Of a stretch of 64,000 bases of DNA, positions 7,641-14,250 are shown one piece after another. Every line of letters starts with the position of its first letter. The stretch's first letter is position 1. The notes beneath the pieces are model-generated. The model had not been told where the DNA came from and did not search any database. It worked only from the letters and a program-made list of their open reading frames with translations. The position numbers and the translations under genes are program-made. This stretch comes from JAIVJG01 sp964236735 (lineage in GTDB: Bacteria; Acidobacteriota; Blastocatellia; Pyrinomonadales; Pyrinomonadaceae): assembly GCA_964236735.1 (NCBI GenBank), contig CAXSFM010000012.1, positions 1-64,000 on the forward strand, given 5' to 3'.

Positions 7641-8007
7641 ATCAAAAGTCATTTCACGCCTTCTGATCGAGGTGGACGATGCGCGCGCCTACGTCGCGAC
7701 ACTCGAGGCTCGCGTCGCCGCGCTCGAAGCGCAGACCGAGGCCGACGAGGCGGCACGCCTGACGCTGACACAGTCTTACCGCGACGCGCTGCTCGAACTC
7801 GGCGAGACCCGCGCTACGATCAAGGAGTTGCGCGCGGCCATCGAGGAAAGCGAAATCCAAAAGAACGAATTACGCGCGGCGCGGGATGCGGCGCGAACCG
7901 AACGTGACGATGCGGCGAGGAAAGCCAAATCGCTCCGGCGCGAAAACACGATTTTGAAACTGCTGATGGTGGCGCGCGAAGTCATACCGCTCTTCTTGCG
8001 CCGCTAG
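7531..8007 (+). CDS. Exported coiled-coil protein, possible outer spanin partner
   Basis: 158 aa from ATG 7531, embedded by 110 bases in the upstream gene in a different frame. Residues 1-22 are a clean signal peptide (MKKLVASLLMMLLLC...AFAQ). Residues ~40-140 are an uninterrupted heptad-rich coiled coil (ARVAALEAQTEADEAAR...). LLLC is only a poor lipobox, so lipidation is uncertain; it is also much longer than classic Rz1. Confidence 0.55.
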   Translation: MKKLVASLLMMLLLCLTPAFAQNSPLATSTSPAVLDKSKVISRLLIEVDDARAYVATLEARVAALEAQTEADEAARLTLTQSYRDALLELGETRATIKELRAAIEESEIQKNELRAARDAARTERDDAARKAKSLRRENTILKLLMVAREVIPLFLRR

Positions 8008-8093
8008 ATTCTTTTGAAGACCCGCGGGGACACACACAAAGCCTACAGCCCTTCAAGAAAGTAAGGAGCTATTGAGCCAACCCGCCCCGCGCT

Positions 8094-8152
8094 GCGCGCC
8101 GGTGACGAGATCAAGTTGAAGGATTCGTGACCTCTGCCTCTCACCGGCGCGC
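8094..8152 (+). terminator. Long-loop inverted repeat
   Basis: Perfect 12-base arms GCGCGCCGGTGA (8094-8105) and TCACCGGCGCGC (8141-8152) around 35 bases, followed by AAAACTTTT. It lies in the 217-base gap after the coiled-coil gene. Probably a terminator or RNA-stabilising structure. Confidence 0.45.
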
Positions 8153-8224
8153 AAAACTTTTCACCTGCTCACCCCAGCCCCTGAAATCCTCACACTTTCA
8201 CCTCACCGGATTGGAAACTCGCAA

Positions 8225-8569
8225 GTGCCATCGAAAACAACACCCGTCGCGCAAAAATTGGCGGGCGGTCTTTCATTAACACATCTCATTCTCACCATCG
8301 CCTTAAGTGTCGGCGGAACCCTCTTCACGGTCGGAGTCACACAGGGCAGTTTCGCCCAACGGCTGACGGCGACGGAAAACACCATCGTCAAAAATAAGGC
8401 GGATCGCGATCACGTCATTGAAAAGATGAACGAGCAGATCGTCCCCCGCGCAGAGCAGGAAGCGCACTGGAAAGCGCAGGATGAAGTCCAGCGCCTGCAA
8501 ATGGACATCCTCAAATCCATCCAAGCGGACGTGAGAGAGGTTCGCTCGCAGGTCAACACGAAAAAGTAA
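8225..8569 (+). CDS. Small membrane protein, holin-like candidate
   Basis: 114 aa from GTG. Residues ~12-38 form a hydrophobic segment (SLTHLILTIALSVGGTLFTVGV), followed by a soluble coiled-coil tail rich in Glu, Gln and Arg and ending KK. One membrane pass with a charged helical tail next to endolysin and spanin-like genes suits a type-III-like holin or lysis regulator, but the family is not recognised. Confidence 0.5.
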   Translation: MPSKTTPVAQKLAGGLSLTHLILTIALSVGGTLFTVGVTQGSFAQRLTATENTIVKNKADRDHVIEKMNEQIVPRAEQEAHWKAQDEVQRLQMDILKSIQADVREVRSQVNTKK

Positions 8570-8603
8570 TTCTCGCCTTGATCAGTCCGCCGCCAACTCT
8601 TGT

Positions 8604-9455
8604 ATGAACAAGAAGCCAACCAAACTTCACATCGTTCCGCTCGCGCACACGGACATCAGTCCTGACCCGCGCAACGCGCGCCGTCACCCGGAGCGGAATC
8701 TTCGCCAGATCGCGGCGAGCCTCCATCGCTACGGCCAGCAGAAGCCGATCATCGTCAGGCCGAAGAATGAGACGGATGATGCCTTCGGCGTTCTCACGCC
8801 GTTCGTCACGGTCGCCGGCGCGGGCACGCTCGTCGCCATGCGCCGCCTCGATGAAGGTTTCTACGACGGCCAGAAGTTTATGCGCGGCGCGAGCGGGCGT
8901 GGTCAGTATTCGACCATCGAGGCCGTCGTCACGACGCTCGAAGGCAAGGAACTCACGGCCTACGCCATCGGCGACAACCAGACTGCTCTGACTTCGGAAT
9001 GGGACTGGCAGGAACTCTCGCTCCAGATCGGCGAATTGAAAGAGCTTGAAGGCGATGCGGAATTCACCGTTGAGATGGATTCGCTCGGTTTTGAAGATTT
9101 CGACCTCGTTCCGCTGCTGGCAACAAAATGGCAACCCGCCGCGCAGACAGATGCTCCTTCCACTCCTCAGGCAGCAGGAGCAATTGAGGCGGCGTCATCT
9201 GCCCCTCCGGTGCAGCCATCATCGAACGCGAAAGCCAAAGACCCGCACCCTGATCTGGAAGAAGGCGACCGCGCCGATGATAAATGCTCCATCATTTGCA
9301 CGCCCAATCAACGCATCACGATTGATAACGCCATCGAGCGCCTCCGGCTCGTGTGCGGCGAACTGTCTCTGACCGAAGGGCGCTGCATGGAGTTGATCGC
9401 CGCCGATTATCTCTCCGGCGCACCTCTGCCCGATCACCTGATAAGTGATGAGTGA
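8604..9455 (+). CDS. ParB/sulfiredoxin-fold protein of the DNA-modification locus
   Basis: 283 aa. Residues ~8-150 match the ParB/Srx fold: ISPDPRNARRHPERNLRQIAASL, GQQKPIIV, an AGAGTLVAM helix and AYAIGDNQTALTSEWD. The middle (~165-215) is a low-complexity linker; the last ~60 residues are a separate small domain (RITIDNAIERL..., SLTEGRCMELIAADYL). It overlaps the DpdA-like gene. In bacterial dpd systems the transglycosylase DpdA works with a ParB-related ATPase, DpdB; a similar partnership is an inference here. Confidence 0.75.
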   Translation: MNKKPTKLHIVPLAHTDISPDPRNARRHPERNLRQIAASLHRYGQQKPIIVRPKNETDDAFGVLTPFVTVAGAGTLVAMRRLDEGFYDGQKFMRGASGRGQYSTIEAVVTTLEGKELTAYAIGDNQTALTSEWDWQELSLQIGELKELEGDAEFTVEMDSLGFEDFDLVPLLATKWQPAAQTDAPSTPQAAGAIEAASSAPPVQPSSNAKAKDPHPDLEEGDRADDKCSIICTPNQRITIDNAIERLRLVCGELSLTEGRCMELIAADYLSGAPLPDHLISDE

Positions 9456-10221
9456 TAAGTTACAAGCTTTAATCGAAGCGCCGACGGTCAGGCTCGCCTA
9501 CGGCGGCTCACCGAAACTCATCAAGAGCGGCCTCTGCCCGCGCGAGCCGGATGAAGAGCGGCCAGCGCTCCTCGTCTCCTACGTCTATCTCGAGAACTTC
9601 CTCAAGCTTCGTCCCCAACTGACATTTCGCGATTGGGTGATGGATTCCGGTGCCTTCTCGGCCTACAACAGCGGTCTCCAAATCAAGCTGCAAGATTACA
9701 TCGAGACCTGCCGCCGATATTTGAAAAACGACCCTCAGTTAAAAGAAGTCTTCGCGCTGGATGTCATCGGCGACTGGAAAGCGAGCTTCAAAAACTGCGA
9801 AGAGATGTGGCGGCGGGAAGTTCCCGCCATTCCCTGCTTCCACGCCGGCGAACCTTGGGAAGCGCTCGAACAGATGGCGCGCCAGTATCCGAAGATCGCC
9901 CTCGGCGGTGTGGCCTACGCCAACGCCTCGCAAAAACTCAACTGGGCGGAACAATGTTTCGCGCGCGTCTGGCCGAAGCGCATTCACGGCTTCGGGTTCG
10001 GGAGCGAGCGGCAGTTGATGGCCTTGCCCTGGCATTCGGTGGACGCGACGACGTGGCTCGTCGGCCCGTCGAAATTCGGTCGCTGGCAATCGTTCGGAGG
10101 ACGAATGCCGATTCGCGGAAGCGACAACACCAACCTGCGCGCTGAGGTTGACTGGTATCTCGACCTCGAACGCAAGGCGCGCTTTCGCTGGCGGCGCGAG
10201 ATGGCGGAATTAAACGAATAG
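9448..10221 (+). CDS. dpdA: DpdA-like 7-deazaguanine DNA transglycosylase
   Basis: 257 aa from ATG 9448 (GTG 9445 also possible), overlapping the ParB-like gene by 8 bases. The sequence looks like the short phage branch of the tRNA-guanine transglycosylase (TIM barrel) family: DSGAFSAYN with the conserved aspartate, FALDVIGD, PAIPCFHAGEPWE, KIALGGVAYAN, RIHGFGFGS, and HSVDATTWL with another candidate catalytic aspartate. DpdA swaps guanine in DNA for a 7-deazaguanine base. The context with QueD, QueE and FolE strongly supports the call. It is shorter than bacterial TGT (~370 aa), which is usual for phage versions. Confidence 0.8.
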   Translation: MSDKLQALIEAPTVRLAYGGSPKLIKSGLCPREPDEERPALLVSYVYLENFLKLRPQLTFRDWVMDSGAFSAYNSGLQIKLQDYIETCRRYLKNDPQLKEVFALDVIGDWKASFKNCEEMWRREVPAIPCFHAGEPWEALEQMARQYPKIALGGVAYANASQKLNWAEQCFARVWPKRIHGFGFGSERQLMALPWHSVDATTWLVGPSKFGRWQSFGGRMPIRGSDNTNLRAEVDWYLDLERKARFRWRREMAELNE

Positions 10222-10240
10222 TTTTTCTAAGACACTGGCT

Positions 10241-10274
10241 CCGGCTCTTTAATCGCATAAAGCAGGAAAGCCGG
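10241..10274 (+). promoter_or_regulatory. Structured leader ahead of queD
   Basis: CCGGCT (10241-10246) pairs with AGCCGG (10269-10274), enclosing CTTTA / TAAAG with a 6-base loop. It lies in the 136-base gap between dpdA and queD. It does not fit the preQ1 riboswitch consensus I know, but a structured leader in a deazaguanine operon deserves a check. Confidence 0.3.
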
Positions 10275-10357
10275 CAACTCGTGACGCCGCTAGTCGAGTC
10301 GGGCAAAGATTGCGGCTCCCCTCTCAAATTCATTCACCCGGAGAACAAAAAAACCTC

Positions 10358-10954
10358 ATGTTCACAGTCATCAAAAAGTTCGGCCCCTTTGCCGCAGCCC
10401 ACCGTCTCACCCGCGTTCCCGTTGGTCACCAATGCGGCAGAATTCACGGCCATAATTACGAAATCGAAGTCGAGCTGCAATCGAAAGAATTGAACCGTTT
10501 CGGCTTCGTCACGGATTATGGTGATCTCAAAGTGTTCGAGGAATATGCGACCGCAAGGATGGATCATCGCGACCTCAACGAAGAATTTTCTTTCGAGGTC
10601 ACGGCGGAAAATCTCGCGCGACATTTCTTCAACTGGATCAAGGGCACGCAGGTATGGCCGGTCGTGGCCGTGCGCGTCTCGGAGTCGCCGGGTAAGACCG
10701 TGAGCGAGTACCGCGAAGATACGCCTGCTCCGCACCCTGTCATCTCCGAACTGACGGTGAACCTGAACGTGGAAGTTCGCACGGAAATCACTACGGTGAA
10801 CAACATCCTTCAGATCGTGCGCCAGACGCCGGAGAGGATTGATTATTTCGATTCCGACGATGAGGATGATGATCAAGGCGGACTGCCTCCGCTTCCCGCG
10901 CCGTTGAATTTCCTGTCCGGCATGGACTCGCCCTTTCCCTTTCTCGAACGATGA
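10358..10954 (+). CDS. queD: QueD-like 6-carboxy-tetrahydropterin synthase
   Basis: 198 aa. Zinc-binding and catalytic residues are in place: H15 (AAHRL), C26, H30 and H32 (CGRIHGHNY), then FVTDYGDLK, MDHRDLNE, VTAENLA and SESPGKTVSEY. The reaction converts dihydroneopterin triphosphate to 6-carboxy-tetrahydropterin. The core is ~125 residues; a further ~70 residues, including a DSDDEDDD stretch and a proline-rich end, are unusual and unexplained. ATGA overlap with the next gene. Confidence 0.9.
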   Translation: MFTVIKKFGPFAAAHRLTRVPVGHQCGRIHGHNYEIEVELQSKELNRFGFVTDYGDLKVFEEYATARMDHRDLNEEFSFEVTAENLARHFFNWIKGTQVWPVVAVRVSESPGKTVSEYREDTPAPHPVISELTVNLNVEVRTEITTVNNILQIVRQTPERIDYFDSDDEDDDQGGLPPLPAPLNFLSGMDSPFPFLER

Positions 10955-11358
10955 AGAAATTTCTCACCGTCGTCGCTTTGCTGTTCGCCTTGTCGGTGAA
11001 CGCGAGCGCGCATTTTCTATCCGACCTCGGCGACGGCTTCACCGCCGTCAATGCGCCGGACTATGACACGAAGGGGCGACTGAGACCGTTTGTTGAGATC
11101 ACTTTTCCGAGCCGGTGCTTTTCAACGGACGACACCTTCAACCGTTGCACGTCGGAAGCTTTATTGAAATGGCTGGGGCGTGAAGCCTTCGACGGCGGCG
11201 ACCCGAAGTTCATGATCAGCACTAAAGTTTACGACGGGTTGCCGCCACATTTTTACGCTGAACTCTCAGGCGGGGATTACTGCGTCCACGTCATCAACCT
11301 CGTGCATTCTCCCGCCGATCAACGGCTCATTGGCGTGGCCGTCCTCATCACAAAATGA
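10951..11358 (+). CDS. Exported protein inside the deazaguanine operon
   Basis: 135 aa with a standard signal peptide (residues 1-20, MKKFLTVVALLFALSVNASA) and a ~115-residue mature domain with three cysteines. It overlaps QueD and QueE by ATGA on each side, so it is co-translated with cytoplasmic pathway enzymes. An exported protein has no obvious role in base synthesis. No family recognised. Confidence 0.65.
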   Translation: MKKFLTVVALLFALSVNASAHFLSDLGDGFTAVNAPDYDTKGRLRPFVEITFPSRCFSTDDTFNRCTSEALLKWLGREAFDGGDPKFMISTKVYDGLPPHFYAELSGGDYCVHVINLVHSPADQRLIGVAVLITK

Positions 11359-12146
11359 AAGAAACTGTTTCAGTTGCAGAGATTTTCGGCCCGACGGTGC
11401 AAGGTGAAGGCGCGCTCGTCGGGCGTCAGACCGTCTTCGTTCGCACGGGCGGCTGCGATTTTCGTTGTTCGTGGTGTGATTCGCTTCATGCGGTGCTGCC
11501 GGCACACAAAGAGCGTTGGCGCGAATTGTCCGAGGTCGAGATTTTAGAGGAAGTTGGCGCGCTGACTGATTTCGCGCCGATCCTGATCACGCTCTCCGGC
11601 GGCAATCCTGCTCTGCAACCGATGGAAGCGTTGATTGAACTCGGTCATGACGCCGGGCATACGTTCGCGATGGAGACGCAAGGGTCAGTGGTGCAGCCGT
11701 GGTTCAACAAGCTCGATCACTTGATCCTCAGCCCCAAACCTCCCAGTTCGGGAATGATGTTCAGAGCTTCTAAATTGCAGAGGTGTATTGAAGCTGCTCA
11801 TGCTCTTGATGCGCGTGCATCTGGATTGTCGTTCGAGCCGGTGTCTTTATCGCTCAAAGTCGTCGTCATGAGTGAAGAGGATTACCAGTTTGCCCATAAA
11901 GTTTTTGAATTCTTTGCCAAGCCTGATCGCATTCCTTTCTTCATCACGCCCGGCAATCACACGCCGCCCTCACGCCTTGCAGCCAATCATCGCGACGAGA
12001 TCGCGCGCCACGTTGAAATTGACCTGAACGGCATCCAGCGTCGCACGGAATGGCTGATCGAACGATGCCGGCAGGATAGTTGGTTTGACGTTTCGATTAT
12101 TCCACAAGTTCATACCTTCCTCTGGGGCAATCGCGCCGGAGTCTGA
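11355..12146 (+). CDS. queE: QueE-like 7-carboxy-7-deazaguanine synthase
   Basis: 263 aa radical SAM enzyme. FGPTVQGEG near the N-terminus, then the iron-sulphur ligands C34, C38 and C41 (GGCDFRCSWCDS), LSGGNPALQ, AMETQGS, HLILSPKPPSSG, LKVVV and IIPQVHTFLWGN at the end. It rearranges 6-carboxy-tetrahydropterin to 7-carboxy-7-deazaguanine (CDG). Length and motifs fit the family. Confidence 0.92.
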   Translation: MKETVSVAEIFGPTVQGEGALVGRQTVFVRTGGCDFRCSWCDSLHAVLPAHKERWRELSEVEILEEVGALTDFAPILITLSGGNPALQPMEALIELGHDAGHTFAMETQGSVVQPWFNKLDHLILSPKPPSSGMMFRASKLQRCIEAAHALDARASGLSFEPVSLSLKVVVMSEEDYQFAHKVFEFFAKPDRIPFFITPGNHTPPSRLAANHRDEIARHVEIDLNGIQRRTEWLIERCRQDSWFDVSIIPQVHTFLWGNRAGV

Positions 12147-12151
12147 TTCAT

Positions 12152-12246
12152 GAATGGCGTAGCTTAAGTTTGGCATAGCGTGGGGCACCTGTTTCGATGT
12201 GAATCGTGTCAGCCCTGAGATAAAGGTTCGACTCCTTTCGCCATTC
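12152..12246 (+). tRNA. tRNA-like element, possibly tRNA-His-like with an expanded anticodon arm
   Basis: Acceptor GAATGGCG (12152-12159) pairs over 8 bp with CGCCATTC (12239-12246). T8 and A9 follow, then a D-arm (GCT/AGC with AAGTTTGGCA loop), and a perfect T-arm (AAAGG, TTCGACT loop, CCTTT). The middle is abnormal: GGGGC (12182-12186) pairs with GCCCT (12212-12216) but leaves a 25-base loop instead of 7. Inside that loop sits TGTGA within a small CGAT/ATCG hairpin, offering GTG as anticodon. An eighth acceptor pair and GUG are tRNA-His traits. No CCA is encoded. The outer halves are solid; decoding function is uncertain. Confidence 0.55.
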
Positions 12247-12256
12247 ACCCTCATCA

Positions 12257-12520
12257 ATGAACGAAATTCAACTCACCCCTGCCGAAATTGCACCCGTCGA
12301 GATTGACCCATCTCTTCTCGCGCGCGTCGGCCCAGTCCGTTATCACGACGCGACTGTTGCCGCCGAATACATGGAAAGCAATCCCTTTTCCTGCCGCGAC
12401 ATCGAGACTCTGCAAAAGCGGCTCGCTCGCGCCGATGCCCTGCTCCGTCTCTGCAAAGCGAAACTCACCGATGAGCAACGAACAACATCATGCGTGGATG
12501 ACACGCCACGCTCCCACTAA
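12257..12520 (+). CDS. Small hypothetical protein
   Basis: 87 aa, starting 11 bases after the tRNA-like element. Acidic N-terminus (LTPAEIAPVEIDPSLL) then a helical region (RDIETLQKRLARADALLRLCKAKL). Its end overlaps the upstream part of the FolE frame if FolE starts at 12471. No family recognised. Confidence 0.5.
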   Translation: MNEIQLTPAEIAPVEIDPSLLARVGPVRYHDATVAAEYMESNPFSCRDIETLQKRLARADALLRLCKAKLTDEQRTTSCVDDTPRSH

Positions 12521-12542
12521 TCGCCGATCCTTTAACGAAATC

Positions 12543-13424
12543 ATGGACAACATCAAACAAGACTCAAATCGATGCGGTGTGCAGGACGTGAGGCACGCGC
12601 AGGGCGATCCGCAAAAACTGGAAGAGGCCGGAATCACTTTCTATGAAGGTTTCTTGGCGGAGGCACCGGAATCAATCGAGCAAGGGTCGAAAGGAGGCGG
12701 CTACATCATCGGATTGATGGATCGTCAGGCTGCACGCGGCATGATTGCCCAGGAGATCATCAAGAACATGCCAAAAGCTATTATTCATTCCACCGCCGCG
12801 ACCGCTACTCCTGAACGGGCAGAGATCGGCCATGCTGTTCTTCGCCTCGTCACGACCCCGCCGCCCATTGATACGGACAAGATCGAGACGGCAGTTCGCA
12901 TGATCCTCGAAGCCATTGGCGAGGACACGGAGCGCTCCGGCCTCCTCGACACACCGGCGCGCGTCGCACGCTTCTACAAAGAGTTCTTTGCATACGAACC
13001 CGGTCGCGTGGATACGACATTTGCCGAGGAACACGTCTCAGATCAGATGGTCACTGTCTCAGACGTGCGCGTGTGGTCAATGTGCGAACATCACATGCTG
13101 CCCTTCTACACTGACCTCTCGATGGGCTACATCGCCGACGGTAAAGTCCTCGGCCTCTCGAAGTTCGCGCGCATCGCTCAGACAATCGCACACGGTCTCC
13201 AGACGCAGGAAAACATCGCCGAGCAAATCGCCGACATGATCACGGAAGTGACGGATTCACTAGATGTCGCCGTGCTCTGTGAAAATGGCACGCACACCTG
13301 CATGACGATGCGCGGCATCAAGACGTCCGGCTCGATGAATAATGCCGTCATGCGCGGCGTCTTTCTCAATGATGCGAGCGCGCGCGCCGAGTTCTACAAC
13401 CTCATCCAGCGCAGCCGCCGTTAA
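12543..13424 (+). CDS. folE: GTP cyclohydrolase I
   Basis: 293 aa from ATG 12543; ATG 12471 is also in frame and neither has a clear ribosome site. Residues ~108-290 are a complete GTP cyclohydrolase I: ERSGLLDTPARVARFYKEFF, zinc ligands C181 and H184 (MCEHHMLPF) and C253 (THTCMTMRG), plus KVLGLSKFARI and GLQTQENIAEQIAD. It makes dihydroneopterin triphosphate from GTP, the first step towards QueD. The ~105-residue N-terminal extension is longer than in ordinary FolE and not recognised. Confidence 0.92.
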   Translation: MDNIKQDSNRCGVQDVRHAQGDPQKLEEAGITFYEGFLAEAPESIEQGSKGGGYIIGLMDRQAARGMIAQEIIKNMPKAIIHSTAATATPERAEIGHAVLRLVTTPPPIDTDKIETAVRMILEAIGEDTERSGLLDTPARVARFYKEFFAYEPGRVDTTFAEEHVSDQMVTVSDVRVWSMCEHHMLPFYTDLSMGYIADGKVLGLSKFARIAQTIAHGLQTQENIAEQIADMITEVTDSLDVAVLCENGTHTCMTMRGIKTSGSMNNAVMRGVFLNDASARAEFYNLIQRSRR

Positions 13425-13481
13425 TCACCGCTTCTGACTGCTCCCGCCCCTTCATTCACCCGTCCGAGGAAAAGCCCCACC

Positions 13482-14219
13482 ATGAAACTCACCCAATTCT
13501 TTAAGAATGCGAAAACGGCCATTAAAGGTCTGATTAACAAGGGCAAAGAAGTCATCACAGGCCCTAAGCCGCAGTTGTGTTATCAACGCCTCATCTCTCG
13601 GGCTGCCCGCGTCCGCTTCTCACCACAATCAAACGCCGCCGCCGCGCGCCGCTACACGCGCGATCAAGTCCTGAAAGGCGTGCGCCGCAACACGCTCGGC
13701 CTGCCTGTTGGCATCTTCAGCCGCATCATGCGCGCGTGCGATCTAAAGCGACTAGGCACAATTTTCCGTTTCAACGCCCTGACGAAAGAATGGAAGCGTG
13801 CGCCGCACCTTTACGCCGAACAGGCACAGATCACCAATGATGCGCTCAAAGTCGGCTCGGAACTCCGCAAGCTGAAACGCGGGAAGATGGAGAGCAAGAT
13901 TTTGCCGGGCAGGATGCGCCTTTCGTGCCATCCGATGAAAGCCATGGTGGACATCATGGAACGGCGCGACCAATTGGGACGCGGCACGGATAACCTCGGC
14001 ATCACTCAACCTGCTGTCTATGTGAGCGCACGCGCTGATGGGGAGATGGACGCCACGCGGCAAGCCATCAGAGGAAGACTTACCGAGACCGCCATGCTGA
14101 GGATCACCGGGCAACACCCGACTCTGGCGCGCAAGGATCGTCGCGCCGCCGCGCGCACCGCCGCCAAAGTCATTTTCCGTAACCAGCGCGGTCTGCCCTC
14201 GCTTCAAGCTGCTGCCTGA
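13482..14219 (+). CDS. Strongly basic hypothetical protein
   Basis: 245 aa with GAGGAAAAG upstream. Very rich in arginine, lysine and alanine, with few acidic residues, suggesting nucleic-acid binding. No catalytic motif. It sits between FolE and the BCS1-like ATPase, so it could belong to either unit. It is not QueC: the SGGxDS ATP-pyrophosphatase motif is absent. Confidence 0.6.
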   Translation: MKLTQFFKNAKTAIKGLINKGKEVITGPKPQLCYQRLISRAARVRFSPQSNAAAARRYTRDQVLKGVRRNTLGLPVGIFSRIMRACDLKRLGTIFRFNALTKEWKRAPHLYAEQAQITNDALKVGSELRKLKRGKMESKILPGRMRLSCHPMKAMVDIMERRDQLGRGTDNLGITQPAVYVSARADGEMDATRQAIRGRLTETAMLRITGQHPTLARKDRRAAARTAAKVIFRNQRGLPSLQAAA

Positions 14220-14220
14220 C

Positions 14221-14242
14221 CGGTTTGCCCTATACGGTTTGC
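14221..14242. repeat. Repeated CGGTTTGC doublet (copy 2)
   Basis: Two CGGTTTGC units joined by CCTATA, matching 20 of 22 bases of the element at 632-653. It ends 8 bases before the start of the BCS1-like gene, so it may also contribute to its leader. Confidence 0.4.
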
Positions 14243-14250
14243 TTTCCCTC

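Noticed and set aside
10222..10357. preQ1 riboswitch before queD
   Set aside because: The hairpin is there, but the compact preQ1-I/II consensus with its A-rich tail and ribosome-site pairing is not.
13482..14219. Possible QueC hidden in the basic protein after FolE
   Set aside because: It lacks the SGGxDS pyrophosphatase motif and the QueC zinc cysteines; it is a basic protein with no enzyme signature.
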